DNA from: SSF26 sp037443945
GTDB taxonomy: Bacteria > Chloroflexota > Anaerolineae > J102
Assembly (NCBI GenBank): GCA_037443945.1
Contig: JBBINH010000002.1
Coordinates: forward strand, 62,001 to 126,000
Reading direction: 5' to 3'
DNA: 64,000 nucleotides
Made by a program: the position numbers and the translations under genes. Positions 15,364 through 24,665 of the stretch are shown here, one piece after another. The notes below the pieces were generated by a model. It made no database searches. It had not been told where the DNA came from and saw only the letters and a list, made by a program, of their open reading frames with translations. Each line of letters begins with the position of its first letter. The stretch's first letter is position 1.

Positions 15364-16551
15364 ATGAGAAGCCAATCCTCCCCAAGCGGGACTGCCGTTT
15401 CATCCCTGCCGGCCCGGGCCTCGTGGTGGCGAGCCGAAGGGCTTTATCTCGCCGGGGTGTCGGTGGCGGCGGCCCTGTTCGTTTTTCTGTACGGTCGCAT
15501 CGATTACACGGTCGAACCGTATGCCTCGGCCGATCTGTATCACTACCGGCAGATAGCCCAGATGGCACCGAGTCTGCCTGTCGGGGTGCAACGCCCCTTT
15601 GCTTTTCGTCTCCTGGGGCCCTATTTGGCCGGCCTCTTGCCGTGGCCCGATGTCACGGCCTTCTATTGGCTCACCGTAGCGACGGCGTTGGTGTTGGCCG
15701 TGGCGACCTATGGGTTCTTACGCAGCCATGCCATTCGCCCGGGAATAGCCGCCCTGACCACGTTCTTTTTTCTGAGCAATCGCTATCTGTTCGGTTTCAA
15801 CATCTGGGACTATTTTCAGATCAACGATTTGCTGATCCTGCTTTGTCTCGTGGGGCTGTTTTGGGCCCTGGAACGGCAACGCTACGGCGTGTTTGCCGTT
15901 GTGCTGGCCATAGCCGTGTTGGTTCGGGAGACGGCGTTGTTGCCGATCCCCGTCGCCTTGGTCTATCTGTGGGAACAGGGCCGTCTGCGGACCGATGTCG
16001 TTCGTCTACTGGTGGCCTGTTTGCCGGGATTGGCCTTGTTCGGGCTGGTGCGCACCATCATCGAGCCGGTCGGCGGTCTGGGTCTGGTGGCGGCGGGATT
16101 GCGCTACGCGCCCAAGCTGGCCCAACTGGAACCCCTTTTTCGCTTGGTGATCAATCCTTTCATCCCCTTCGTTTCGTTGCCGTTGCTTTTCTGGCGCAGT
16201 AGCCTGGCCTTTTTCCGCCGACGGCGATATCTGCTCGTGTATCTGGTCCTTGTTTTCATCAGCACCCTTTTCGGCAGCAACAACGAACGACTGATGGCCC
16301 CGGCCTTCCTCGTGTTCTATCTGCTTATGGCCGTGCTCATCCAGCACCACCTGGCCGAGCGTCTGTGGCCGACGGCGCTATTGCCGGTAGGTGCCGCGTT
16401 GACCAGCCTCAGCCACGAGTGGGCGCGCTTTCCCCTACCCGATCGCCGCCTCACCATCGGGCTGTCTCTTGGCGCCTTGCTTGTCATCACTCTGGTCGTC
16501 TTGCCGACGGCCGTGCATCAGGGTTTCGGAGGGCGAGATGGAGACGATTGA
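15364..16551 (+). CDS. Polytopic membrane protein, possible GT-C type glycosyltransferase
   Basis: This 395-residue protein has about nine to ten hydrophobic helices. The first periplasmic loop carries acidic and polar residues (DYTVEPYASADLYHYRQIAQ), and later sections include FAFRLLGPYLAGL and VLVRETALLPIPVALVYLW. The RE-T-A-L motif after a helix is common in GT-C/EpsG-like polymer membrane proteins, but I cannot place it in a named family. It starts seven bases after the giant modular gene and overlaps hutI by 14 bases, so it may be the last gene of the secreted-protein operon. Confidence 0.7.
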   Translation: MRSQSSPSGTAVSSLPARASWWRAEGLYLAGVSVAAALFVFLYGRIDYTVEPYASADLYHYRQIAQMAPSLPVGVQRPFAFRLLGPYLAGLLPWPDVTAFYWLTVATALVLAVATYGFLRSHAIRPGIAALTTFFFLSNRYLFGFNIWDYFQINDLLILLCLVGLFWALERQRYGVFAVVLAIAVLVRETALLPIPVALVYLWEQGRLRTDVVRLLVACLPGLALFGLVRTIIEPVGGLGLVAAGLRYAPKLAQLEPLFRLVINPFIPFVSLPLLFWRSSLAFFRRRRYLLVYLVLVFISTLFGSNNERLMAPAFLVFYLLMAVLIQHHLAERLWPTALLPVGAALTSLSHEWARFPLPDRRLTIGLSLGALLVITLVVLPTAVHQGFGGRDGDD

Positions 16552-17833
16552 CTTGCTCGTTACCCATATCGGTCAGTTGGTCACCCCACCGGCCGCTCCG
16601 GCGGCCCTGCGGGGAGCGGCCATGGCCCGGCTCGACACCGTGGTCGACGCTGCCCTCGCCGTTCATCGCGGCCGGGTTGTCGCCGTTGGCCCTCGTCTCG
16701 CCCTGGAGACGGCTTATCAACCGGCGCAGGTACTCGATGCGGGCGGAGCCTGTGTTACGCCCGGTTTGGTGGATCCGCATACCCATGCCGTTTGGGCAGG
16801 CGAACGTCGGGGAGAATTCGAACAGCGCCTTGCCGGTGCTTCCTATATGGACATTCTGGCCGCCGGAGGCGGTATCCTCGCTACCGTCGCGGCTACCCGT
16901 CGTGCCGATCGCGAGCAGATTGTGGCCGAAACCCTTCCGCGTCTGCAGACTATGCTTGCCCATGGCACCACCACGGCCGAGATCAAGACCGGTTATGGTC
17001 TGACTCTGGAGGACGAGCGCAAGCTCCTCGACGCCATCGCCGTGCTCGATGCCCGTCAGCCCATGGACCTGGTGCCCACCTTTCTCGGTGCCCATGCCGT
17101 ACCGCCGGAGTTCCGACACAACCCCGAGGCCTATGTGGATCGGATTGTCGAGGAGATGTTGCCCGAGCTCGCCTATCTGGTCTACACCGTCACCGGCGAA
17201 GACGGATCGTCCTACCGCCAGCGGGCCGTCCATTTTTGCGATGTCTTTTGTGAGCGTGGGGTCTTCGATCTGGCGCAAACCCGGCGCATCCTGACCGCAG
17301 CCAGGGGCCACGGCCTCGATCTCAAGCTCCATGTGGATGAGTTTGAACCCATGGGTGGGGTCAGTCTGGCCGTGGAATTGGGGGCGATTTCGGTCGACCA
17401 CCTCGTGCGTACCGGCGAGGAGGAACTGGCACGACTGGCCGCCTCCAATACCATCGGTGTGGTCTTGCCCGGCACGCCTTTCGGCCTGGGCCATACCCAT
17501 TTTGCCCCGGCGCGACGGCTGATCGACTTGGGCGGCGCCGTGGCCCTGGCCACCGATCTGAATCCCGGTACCACATGGTGCGAGTCAATGCCGATGATGA
17601 TGGCACTGGCGACCCGCTATATGCGCTTGACTCCGGCCGAGGCACTCACGGCAGCCACCCTCAATGCCGCCCACGCCATCGGTCTGGGTCGTTTTATCGG
17701 CGCCTTGGCCCCCGGCTATCAGGCCGATTTTGTTCTTTGGGATACCGACGATTATCGTGATTTGACCTATCGCTATGGAGTCAATCTGGTCAAAAGCGTC
17801 TATAAACGCGGAAAAGAGGTAATAAAGCGTTAA
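16538..17833 (+). CDS. hutI: Imidazolonepropionase (histidine degradation)
   Basis: The protein has 431 residues from ATG 16538, preceded by GGAGGG at about 16528; it overlaps the previous gene by 14 bases. Amidohydrolase motifs are complete: VTPGLVDPHTHAVWAGER (metal-binding HxH), the family block RLAGASYMDILAAGGGILAT, HGTTTAEIKTGYGL, FLGAHAVPPEF, DLKLHVDEFEPMGG and ALATDLNPGTTWCESMPMMM. It hydrolyses 4-imidazolone-5-propanoate to N-formimino-L-glutamate in the cytoplasm. No hutH, hutU or hutG lies nearby, so the pathway must be completed elsewhere. Confidence 0.95.
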   Translation: METIDLLVTHIGQLVTPPAAPAALRGAAMARLDTVVDAALAVHRGRVVAVGPRLALETAYQPAQVLDAGGACVTPGLVDPHTHAVWAGERRGEFEQRLAGASYMDILAAGGGILATVAATRRADREQIVAETLPRLQTMLAHGTTTAEIKTGYGLTLEDERKLLDAIAVLDARQPMDLVPTFLGAHAVPPEFRHNPEAYVDRIVEEMLPELAYLVYTVTGEDGSSYRQRAVHFCDVFCERGVFDLAQTRRILTAARGHGLDLKLHVDEFEPMGGVSLAVELGAISVDHLVRTGEEELARLAASNTIGVVLPGTPFGLGHTHFAPARRLIDLGGAVALATDLNPGTTWCESMPMMMALATRYMRLTPAEALTAATLNAAHAIGLGRFIGALAPGYQADFVLWDTDDYRDLTYRYGVNLVKSVYKRGKEVIKR

Positions 17834-17856
17834 GAGTAAAAACCCTTATTCGCGCA

Positions 17857-18834
17857 TTAAGAGCGGCTATAGAGATATAATGAACCTTCTTTGCGTTCGC
17901 AAACCACTCCGTCGCGCTTGAGAATATCGAGATGACCGATGACTTCGCTAATGGCCAGAAAGATGTCGGGATTGCTCAAATTGACAAACAGCGCCTGGGC
18001 GATCTCCCATACGGTGCGTGGAGTTGTCGCCACGAAGTCGGCGATAGCGGCCAACCGTTGGTCACGGCGTTGCCGTCGTTCGGCCAACAGGCCGGCGATA
18101 TCGGTGATGACGGCGCCGTGACCGGGTAGGATTTGGCGGATGGGCAGGGTTTCCAGGCGCTCCAGGGAGTGCCAGTACTCGATCAAAGGCAGACGACGGC
18201 AGCCGGTTTCCGGCCGTGGAGGTTCGAGCAGGGCATTCGAGCTGATATGGGCCAGTAAGTGGTCGGAGCCGAGGAGGAGGCCGTCCTCGGCCCGGTAGAG
18301 GGCAATCAGATCGCCGCTATGGCCGGGAAAGGAGAAGACCTGCCAATCGCTGCCGCCTGCGCGCACGGTCTGCCCTTCGTTGATGCCGCGGTCGACAACG
18401 ACCTCCTCGGCCCATTGCGGAATAATGCCGTAAAAGGCCTCGACCCAACCCCGTTTTGCATCCGGCAGACCGGTCTCTTCCAGGAGGGTGGCCGACCAGG
18501 CCAGGGCCGTTTCGACATAGCCCCGAAGGTCGGCCAGCTTGGCGCAGGCCCTCGGATGGGCCAGGACCGTTCCCCCACCGGCGGCCTGACAGCTACGGGC
18601 CAGGCCGAAATGGTCGAGGTGGCTATGGGAGATGATAATTTGCTCGAGATCGGCAAGCTGCACACCGATTTCGGCCAGTTCGGCCACCAGCCGCTCGCGG
18701 CCGGGCGGCCAGTTCAGGCCCGTATCCATAAGGGTGAGCGGTTCGCCCCACAGCAGATAGGCATGAACATCCCCTACTGGGAAGGGTGTAGGCAAGGTAA
18801 TTTGCAAAATGCCGGGCGCAATGACGTGAGGCAT
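17857..18834 (-). CDS. MBL-fold metallo-hydrolase with C-terminal helical domain
   Basis: This 325-residue protein has the metallo-beta-lactamase fold: DVHAYLLWG and LMDTGLNWPPG strands, then IIISHSHLDHFGLA (the HxHxDH dinuclear metal motif), FPGHSGDLIAL, GSDHLLAH and LPGHGAVI. After about residue 250 a winged-helix-like tail (TTPRTVWEIAQALF ... VIGHLDILKRDGVV) resembles the BLACT_WH domain of the LACTB2/glyoxalase II-like branch. The substrate may be a thioester or other ester. It is the last gene of a minus-strand run and converges on hutI 23 bases away. Confidence 0.88.
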   Translation of the reverse strand: MPHVIAPGILQITLPTPFPVGDVHAYLLWGEPLTLMDTGLNWPPGRERLVAELAEIGVQLADLEQIIISHSHLDHFGLARSCQAAGGGTVLAHPRACAKLADLRGYVETALAWSATLLEETGLPDAKRGWVEAFYGIIPQWAEEVVVDRGINEGQTVRAGGSDWQVFSFPGHSGDLIALYRAEDGLLLGSDHLLAHISSNALLEPPRPETGCRRLPLIEYWHSLERLETLPIRQILPGHGAVITDIAGLLAERRQRRDQRLAAIADFVATTPRTVWEIAQALFVNLSNPDIFLAISEVIGHLDILKRDGVVCERKEGSLYLYSRS

Positions 18835-18847
18835 AGCTCGGGCAAGA

Positions 18848-19693
18848 TTACCGGTTACCTCTCATCATCTCAAACCAGGCCAAGACATCGTTGAGTACAG
18901 GCTCGCGCAATTCGGGCAATTCGTTGTGCAATTCATGCCAGCCGGGATAGGTGCGCAATGTGACGTTGGGCCCGGCCTGGGCCACGGCGTCGAGGACGGC
19001 TTGACGATCGATGGTCGTATCATCGGCAGGAAGGATGACCAGAATGGGCAGGCGTACGGTTGCCAGCAGGCGCTGCGCTGCGGTTGCCTTTTGCAGATTA
19101 GTGGTCGCAAACCGCACCGTGAATTTTTCGATCCGCAGGGTGTCCTGGTCATAGGCGCGCTTGGCTTCGGGGTCGTGGCTGAGGCGAAAGTCATCCGAGG
19201 CCTTGCTGCGCAGGTACAGCCTCGGTACGATACGCGCCAGAAGGTAGGCCAGACGGATATTGGCAGCGCTGAGGTCAGGACCGGGACCGTAGCCCGGCGC
19301 CGAGAGGACGGCCGCCGTTATGCCGTTTTCGTGGCGGCTGAGATAGTGGGTGGCGTACATGGCCCCCAGACTGTGCGCATAAAGGAAAAGAGGCAGGTCG
19401 GGGTATGCCTTGCGCGTCGTGTTCACCACCCGGTCAAGGTCATCGAGCACATCGTCGAAGGCACGGAAATCTCCGCGTCGACCTTCAGACCGTCCACAGC
19501 CGCGCTGATCGGGGCCAAAGACGATGTAACCGTGTTCGCGCAACGCTCGGACCAGATGAGGATAACGCCCGGCATGCTCGCCCAGACCATGGACGATGAG
19601 CACAACCCCGCGTGGGGCCATCTCCGGGGTCCAGATCCGCACGAAAAGAGCCAGCCCATCAACCGTGCTTATCGTTGTCTCGCGATAGCCCAT
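18848..19693 (-). CDS. Alpha/beta hydrolase, monoacylglycerol-lipase (PldB) family
   Basis: This 281-residue protein carries VLIVHGLGEHAGRY (oxyanion-side motif of this family), FGPDQRGCGRSEG, and the nucleophile elbow YAHSLGA in place of the more usual GHSMGG. The acid is likely in VILPADDTTID and the histidine in GWHELHNE. It probably hydrolyses monoacylglycerols or lysophospholipids. It lies 18 bases behind polA and 13 bases ahead of the MBL gene, consistent with one transcript. Confidence 0.88.
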   Translation of the reverse strand: MGYRETTISTVDGLALFVRIWTPEMAPRGVVLIVHGLGEHAGRYPHLVRALREHGYIVFGPDQRGCGRSEGRRGDFRAFDDVLDDLDRVVNTTRKAYPDLPLFLYAHSLGAMYATHYLSRHENGITAAVLSAPGYGPGPDLSAANIRLAYLLARIVPRLYLRSKASDDFRLSHDPEAKRAYDQDTLRIEKFTVRFATTNLQKATAAQRLLATVRLPILVILPADDTTIDRQAVLDAVAQAGPNVTLRTYPGWHELHNELPELREPVLNDVLAWFEMMRGNR

Positions 19694-19711
19694 ATCGCCT
19701 CCGATGCACGC

Positions 19712-22546
19712 TTAGCCTCGGTTATCGTTGCCCGGCGGTCGCCATGGTTGCAGGTCGGCCCAGTTGGGACCGTATTCGGGTTCGGCTTTCAAAGGTGCCC
19801 GTAACTCGTAGGCCGATTCCATGGTCGTCACGACCAGCGGCACGACGGCATCGAGTTCCTCGGCCGGCACCTCCAGGACGATTTCGTCATGGACCTGGAG
19901 GATCATCCGCGAGCGATAGCCACCCTCGCGCAGACGACGATGCACGCGGATGAGCGCAATTTTGAGAATATCGGCCGCCGTCCCCTGGATAGGATGGTTG
20001 ACCGCCGCCCGTTCCGCCGCCGCACGCGCCTGTTGCGAGGATGTGGCGGTGGTCTGCAAGACCGGAAAATAGCGCCGCCGTCCCAAGAGGGTTTCGACGT
20101 ATCCCCGTTCTCTGGCCTGGGCAATGGTGCGGTCGAGATAGCGGCGTACGCTGGGATAGGTCTCGAAGTAGGTTTTCATGAAGTGTCGGGCCTCCTCCAG
20201 GCTCAGTCCGGTACGGCTGGCGAGACCGTAGGGGCTGACCCCATAGGAGGTGGCGAAATTCATCATCTTGGCCACGCTGCGTTGTTCCGATGTGACCTGG
20301 GCGATGGGAATGCCGTACACCTGGGCAGCCGTGGCCGCATGGATGTCGAGACCGGCGGCAAAGTTTGTCAGCATGGTCTCATCCTCGGCGATGTGGGCGA
20401 GGATGCGTAATTCGACCTGGGAGTAGTCTACTGCCAGCAGATAATGGCCCGGCGGCGCCACAAAAGCCTTGCGGATCTGTCGTCCTAGCTCGGTACGGAC
20501 CGGGATGTTTTGCAGATTGGGGTTATTCGACGAAATACGCCCCGTTTCGGCACCGGTCTGGTCGTAGCGGGTATGGAGACGTCCGGTGAGGGGATGAACC
20601 AATTGGGGCAGGGCCAGGACGTAGGTGTTCAGCAGCTTGACCAACTGGCGGTAGTCGAGCAGGCGGTCCACGACCGGATGGTGCCCACGCAGGGATTCCA
20701 ACACCTCAGCCGCGGTGGAATAGTGGCCGCTGGCATTTTTGCGCAGACCGGTTGTGGGTAAACCCAGTTTGCCGAAGAGGACATCGGAAAGCTGCTGAGG
20801 GGAGTTGAGGTTGAAGCTATAGCCGACATCGGCGAAGATGGCTTCCGCCAGAGCCTCCAGCCGCGCTTCCAGATTCGTGGCCATGATCTGCAAAACATCG
20901 CCATCCAGAAGCACACCCGCCATTTCCATGTCGGCCAGCACAGGAATAAGGGGGACTTCCAGCTCCCAGAAGAGGCGATCAAGCCCCTTCGCTGCCAGTT
21001 CGGGCAGGATTTGATCGGCCAGGCGCCAGGTCATGTCCACATCGGCCGCAGCGTAGGGTCCGACCAGTTCGATGGGAACCTGGTCCATGGTGATTTGCTT
21101 GCGGCCGCTGCCGATAAGGGCGGCGATAGGGGTCATTTCGACTCCCAGACGGCGGAAGGCCAGGTCTTTCAAACCCAGACTATGGCTGGCCGGGTCGAGC
21201 AGAAACTGACCGATCATCGTATCAATGAGAGGCCCGGAGACAGGCAGGCCATGACGCCGACAGACAATGAGATCATACTTGGCATTGTGGGCCAGCTTGG
21301 GTCGATCGTCCGCCAGATGGGGTCCGATCCGGTCGCGCACCAGCGCCAGGGGCAATTGTTGGCCCTGGCGATGTCCCACGGGAATATAGACATTACATTC
21401 CGGCCCTTCACCCCACCCAAGCGCCAGTCCCACCAGTTCGGCCCGATGTTCATCGGTCGAGGTCGTTTCCACATCCAGCGCCAGCCGGGGAGCGGCCGCC
21501 AGCTTGGCGCTTAAGTCGGCCAGAGCCTCGGGCGTCGTGATGATGGGATAAGTCGGTATCGCCGTCACCGATAGGCTCGCCGGGGGCGATGGGGCTATAT
21601 CGCCCTCGGCGAAGAGGGCCAATTGACCGGCAGGCTCGGTAGCCGGTGCTGCCGGCGCCGGTATCGGCTCCGGTTCGGAGGGGGTGACGGTAGCGGGCAA
21701 CCGTGGCAGCAACGAACGGAATTCGAGTTCCTGAAACAGCCGGACGACCTGCTGGCGGTTGTAAGCCCTCAACGTGCAATGGGCCAGGTCAAGCTGCAGA
21801 CCGGGCACATCGACGATGGTGGCGAGGGCACGCGAGAGATAGGCTTGATCGCGATAGGCGGCCAGAGCCTCACGCACGCGCGCCGGGGTTATTTCGTCGA
21901 GGTGGGCGTAGATGGTGTCGAGATCGCCCCAGGTGCGGAGCAGTTGCACGGCGCTCTTGTCGCCGATGCCGGGCACGCCGGGGATGTTGTCGGATTTATC
22001 GCCCACCAGGGCTTTGTAATCCACCAATTGGGCGGGGGCAAGACCGTACCGTTCCTGTACCGTGTCCGGTGTGTAGAGAATGGTGTCGGAGAAGCGACGA
22101 CCGGAGGTGAGGACGGTGATATGGTCGTTGACGACCTGCAGCAAATCCCGGTCTCCGGTGACGATCAAGGTAGGGATACCATGAGCAGCGGCCTGGCGGG
22201 CCAGGGTGGCCAGCACATCGTCGGCTTCATAACCTTCGGCGCTGAATACCGGGATGTTGAAAGCCGCTACCAGCTCCTGGATGCGGTTGATCTGCTGTTC
22301 CAGCTCATCGGGCATGCGCTCGCGCGTGGCCTTGTAGTCAGGGAAGCGCTCCTGTCGAAAGCTGCGACCGACATCGAAGGCAACGGCCATGTGCGTCGGC
22401 TGCTGATCGCGCAGCACGTTCAAGAGCATGGAAGCGAAGCCGTAGACGGCATTGGTCAGCTCCCCCCGACTGGTAGCCAGCTCCGGCGGCAAGGCCAGAA
22501 AGGCACGATACGCCAAGGAATGGCCGTCAATCAGAATCAGTTTCAT
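19712..22546 (-). CDS. polA: DNA polymerase I with 5' nuclease, 3'-5' exonuclease and polymerase domains
   Basis: The protein has 944 residues. The 5' nuclease domain (1-290) has ILIDGHSLAYRAFLAL, DDVLATLAR, TGDRDLLQV and GDKSDNIPGVPGIGDKSA. The 3'-5' exonuclease domain looks intact: LDVETTS near residue 355, LAHNAKYDLIV and YAAADVDMTWRLAD. The polymerase domain has DYSQVELRILAHIAEDE (motif A, about 704), RSVAKMMNFATSYGVS (motif B) and LQVHDEIVLEVP (motif C, about 885). All catalytic acids are visible, so it should repair and process Okazaki fragments with proofreading. GGGAG stands before the ATG. A Pro/Ala-rich spacer (EPEPIPAPAAPATEPAG) separates the nuclease domains. Confidence 0.98.
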   Translation of the reverse strand: MKLILIDGHSLAYRAFLALPPELATSRGELTNAVYGFASMLLNVLRDQQPTHMAVAFDVGRSFRQERFPDYKATRERMPDELEQQINRIQELVAAFNIPVFSAEGYEADDVLATLARQAAAHGIPTLIVTGDRDLLQVVNDHITVLTSGRRFSDTILYTPDTVQERYGLAPAQLVDYKALVGDKSDNIPGVPGIGDKSAVQLLRTWGDLDTIYAHLDEITPARVREALAAYRDQAYLSRALATIVDVPGLQLDLAHCTLRAYNRQQVVRLFQELEFRSLLPRLPATVTPSEPEPIPAPAAPATEPAGQLALFAEGDIAPSPPASLSVTAIPTYPIITTPEALADLSAKLAAAPRLALDVETTSTDEHRAELVGLALGWGEGPECNVYIPVGHRQGQQLPLALVRDRIGPHLADDRPKLAHNAKYDLIVCRRHGLPVSGPLIDTMIGQFLLDPASHSLGLKDLAFRRLGVEMTPIAALIGSGRKQITMDQVPIELVGPYAAADVDMTWRLADQILPELAAKGLDRLFWELEVPLIPVLADMEMAGVLLDGDVLQIMATNLEARLEALAEAIFADVGYSFNLNSPQQLSDVLFGKLGLPTTGLRKNASGHYSTAAEVLESLRGHHPVVDRLLDYRQLVKLLNTYVLALPQLVHPLTGRLHTRYDQTGAETGRISSNNPNLQNIPVRTELGRQIRKAFVAPPGHYLLAVDYSQVELRILAHIAEDETMLTNFAAGLDIHAATAAQVYGIPIAQVTSEQRSVAKMMNFATSYGVSPYGLASRTGLSLEEARHFMKTYFETYPSVRRYLDRTIAQARERGYVETLLGRRRYFPVLQTTATSSQQARAAAERAAVNHPIQGTAADILKIALIRVHRRLREGGYRSRMILQVHDEIVLEVPAEELDAVVPLVVTTMESAYELRAPLKAEPEYGPNWADLQPWRPPGNDNRG

Positions 22547-22601
22547 CGGACTCCCTTATGGGACACACAGCCCGGCAGGTGGGGAGCAAGTACGGTCGCC
22601 G

Positions 22602-22832
22602 TCACGAGCGCTGAACCGTGATTTTACCGGCAGCAATCAGGGTCTGGACCTGAGGATGGTTCAGGATTTCTTGACGAAAACGCTGACGACGCCCTTTGTC
22701 CAGACGAAATTCACCCGAAGACAGACAGAGGATGATGTTCTCATCGCCGCTATTCTCTAACCACACCATGTCATGGACGTTCCAGGTATGTTCACGAGTC
22801 ACTCGAGAACGATGCCACAGGGGAATGCGCAT
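22602..22832 (-). CDS. Small conserved-looking hypothetical protein (76 residues)
   Basis: It lies in the same direction as, and tightly between, the DEAD-box-like gene (stop at 22846) and polA (start 22546). The composition is that of a folded protein (WNVHDMVWLENSGDENIIL, LSSGEFRLDKGRRQRFRQEI) and not of a shadow frame. The C-terminal half is basic and helical. No domain is recognised. Its start has only a weak ribosome site. A role linked to the neighbouring nucleic-acid genes is a guess. Confidence 0.6.
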   Translation of the reverse strand: MRIPLWHRSRVTREHTWNVHDMVWLENSGDENIILCLSSGEFRLDKGRRQRFRQEILNHPQVQTLIAAGKITVQRS

Positions 22833-22845
22833 AGCTCAGACCCAC

Positions 22846-24477
22846 TCAGGCACGACGAAAGGTGACGACGCGGCCGCGCAAGCGCGTGCTGGGCACGCGA
22901 TTGAGGACCCGGTCGATGTATTCCTCCTGGATTTCAACGTACGTGAACCGATCGCGGATGTCAATGTTGCCGACGGCGCGACCGGGGATGTTGGCCTCAT
23001 TGGCGATGGCGCCGACAATGTCCTTGGGCCGTACGCCGATGTCATACCCGGCATCCATAATCAGACGTACATAACCGGGTTCGACTTCGCGTTCTTCCTC
23101 GCGGGGGCGCTCGCGAACGACCTCACGCGGACGCACGGCGGGGGGAGCAGGCGTCGGTGCGGGCGGTGGGCGCCGCTCGGCGCGGCGGGTGAAAATCGCT
23201 TCGACCTGGCTAAGCTGCATCAGACTCACGGCAGCCGCTGCCAATTCGGACCAATCGTACCCCTCCTCGGCCAGCTCGTTGAGGAGCAGCATATAAATCT
23301 CCAGGTTACTGCGGGCGATGATATCGCGCAAAGCTTGCTTGAGGCTTTCCGAGCGCTGGACAACCCGATCGGCACGTGTAGGCGGTAGTACGGCCTTGAC
23401 CCGCACTCCCAGAAAGCTCTCGATCTGGGCCAAGAGCGGGCGTTCGCGTGGAGTGACCAGGGTGAAAACGGAGCCGTTTTCGAGGACAACCCTGGTGCGC
23501 GCAGCATAGCTTTCGGCATCGGTCGGCACATCGTAGCTGATGACAAAGCCGGTTTCCAGATTGAGTCCGACGGCAGCGGCATCGGTGAGGACGATGAAAT
23601 GGAGATGACCGTCATGCCAGTTGCGCAGCAGGCGCTCGCGCGTTTCGGCGTCGGTTCTGCTATGCAGATGTCCGGCATGATAACCCTGGCTGCGCAGCAA
23701 TTGCGCTATGCGCTCGGCATCAGGCCTCAGGTTGACATAAACCAGACCACGATCGACCAGTTCTCCATCCAGCAGTCGCAAAAGCGCCAGGGGTTTTTCG
23801 GCCGGGGCAACGCTCTGGTAGCGGTGCTTCACCAACGGCATGGTCACAAAGGTAAACTCCGGCTTCAGCACCAGAGGTTCGAAGAGGTGTTGGTCGGCAA
23901 AATTCTCGATGTCTTCATCGAGCTGGGTGGTCAAGACAATTGTCTGCCGGCTGCCGGGCACCTCCTCTAAAACGGCTTCCAGGGCTTCCATTTGGGTCTC
24001 GACTACCAAATGGTCGAAGTCATCGATCACGACAACCTGGATCTGCTCGAGACCGAAGGAGGCTCTGTCCACATGCTGTTTGATCCGCTCGGGTGTACCG
24101 ACGACAATGCTCACCGTCCGATCGAGGCGTTCAGCTTCGCGCGCAATCGGTTGTTCCTCAAACACGGGGACGATGTGGATGTTTTGGTTGTCGTTTAGGG
24201 CCTGTAAGAAGCCAGATACACGCATGGCATCGTTCCCTGTGGGAACGAAAACGAGAACCTGGATGCCTTCGGTCTCGGTATTCAGAGTCTGCAGGATAGG
24301 GAGTGCGTAGGCAGCCGTTTTGCCACTACCAGGTGCGGCCTCGATGATGGCATCGCGACCTGCCAGCAAGTGGGGAATAACATCCCGCTGAATTTTGCTG
24401 GGTCTTTCGTACCCAAGTGCTTCTAATCCCGCCACACTATCGGGATTGAGTCCAAGTTCGGCGAAAGTCTGACTCAT
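22846..24477 (-). CDS. DEAD-box-like protein with degenerate helicase motifs and DbpA-type RNA-binding C-terminus
   Basis: The protein has 543 residues. The Q motif (FAELGL ... RPSKIQ, Gln30) and Walker A APGSGKT (48-54) are intact, as is GTPER (128-132). Motif II is IDDFDH (152-155) in place of DEAD, motif III is TTQ in place of SAT, and motif VI reads SYAARTRVV where active family members have HRIGRTGR. After an Arg/Pro/Glu linker (RRPPPAPTPAPPAVRPRE) a DbpA/CsdA-type RNA-binding domain ends the protein (YVRLIMDAGYDIGVRPKDIV). It may bind RNA and ATP but unwind poorly or not at all. Ribosome site AGGTAGGA precedes the ATG. It heads a five-gene minus-strand run. Confidence 0.85.
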   Translation of the reverse strand: MSQTFAELGLNPDSVAGLEALGYERPSKIQRDVIPHLLAGRDAIIEAAPGSGKTAAYALPILQTLNTETEGIQVLVFVPTGNDAMRVSGFLQALNDNQNIHIVPVFEEQPIAREAERLDRTVSIVVGTPERIKQHVDRASFGLEQIQVVVIDDFDHLVVETQMEALEAVLEEVPGSRQTIVLTTQLDEDIENFADQHLFEPLVLKPEFTFVTMPLVKHRYQSVAPAEKPLALLRLLDGELVDRGLVYVNLRPDAERIAQLLRSQGYHAGHLHSRTDAETRERLLRNWHDGHLHFIVLTDAAAVGLNLETGFVISYDVPTDAESYAARTRVVLENGSVFTLVTPRERPLLAQIESFLGVRVKAVLPPTRADRVVQRSESLKQALRDIIARSNLEIYMLLLNELAEEGYDWSELAAAAVSLMQLSQVEAIFTRRAERRPPPAPTPAPPAVRPREVVRERPREEEREVEPGYVRLIMDAGYDIGVRPKDIVGAIANEANIPGRAVGNIDIRDRFTYVEIQEEYIDRVLNRVPSTRLRGRVVTFRRA

Positions 24478-24598
24478 GTGAAATATCCTACCTCAACAGA
24501 AAAATATAAGCATTGGCACCGGTCACTTGCCTGATTTTAGCTCCCGGGGGTGTTGTTGAACCCACACCACTGTAAAGTTTAGCATACTTGAAGCGAAG

Positions 24599-24635
24599 TA
24601 AAAAATCCTGGAGAAGCTGATATAGCCGCTCCAGG
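24599..24635 (-). terminator. Rho-independent terminator of the Uma2-family gene
   Basis: On the minus strand CCTGGAG (24635-24629) pairs with CTCCAGG (24613-24607) and is followed by ATTTTTTAC. It begins about 30 bases after the stop at 24666, so it separates the Uma2 gene from the helicase-polA run. The rest of 24478-24598 is AT-richer than its surroundings and probably carries the promoter of the run, but I see no convincing consensus. Confidence 0.75.
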
Positions 24636-24665
24636 CCTTTTGGGGCTATCTTCTAAATGCCCTCC

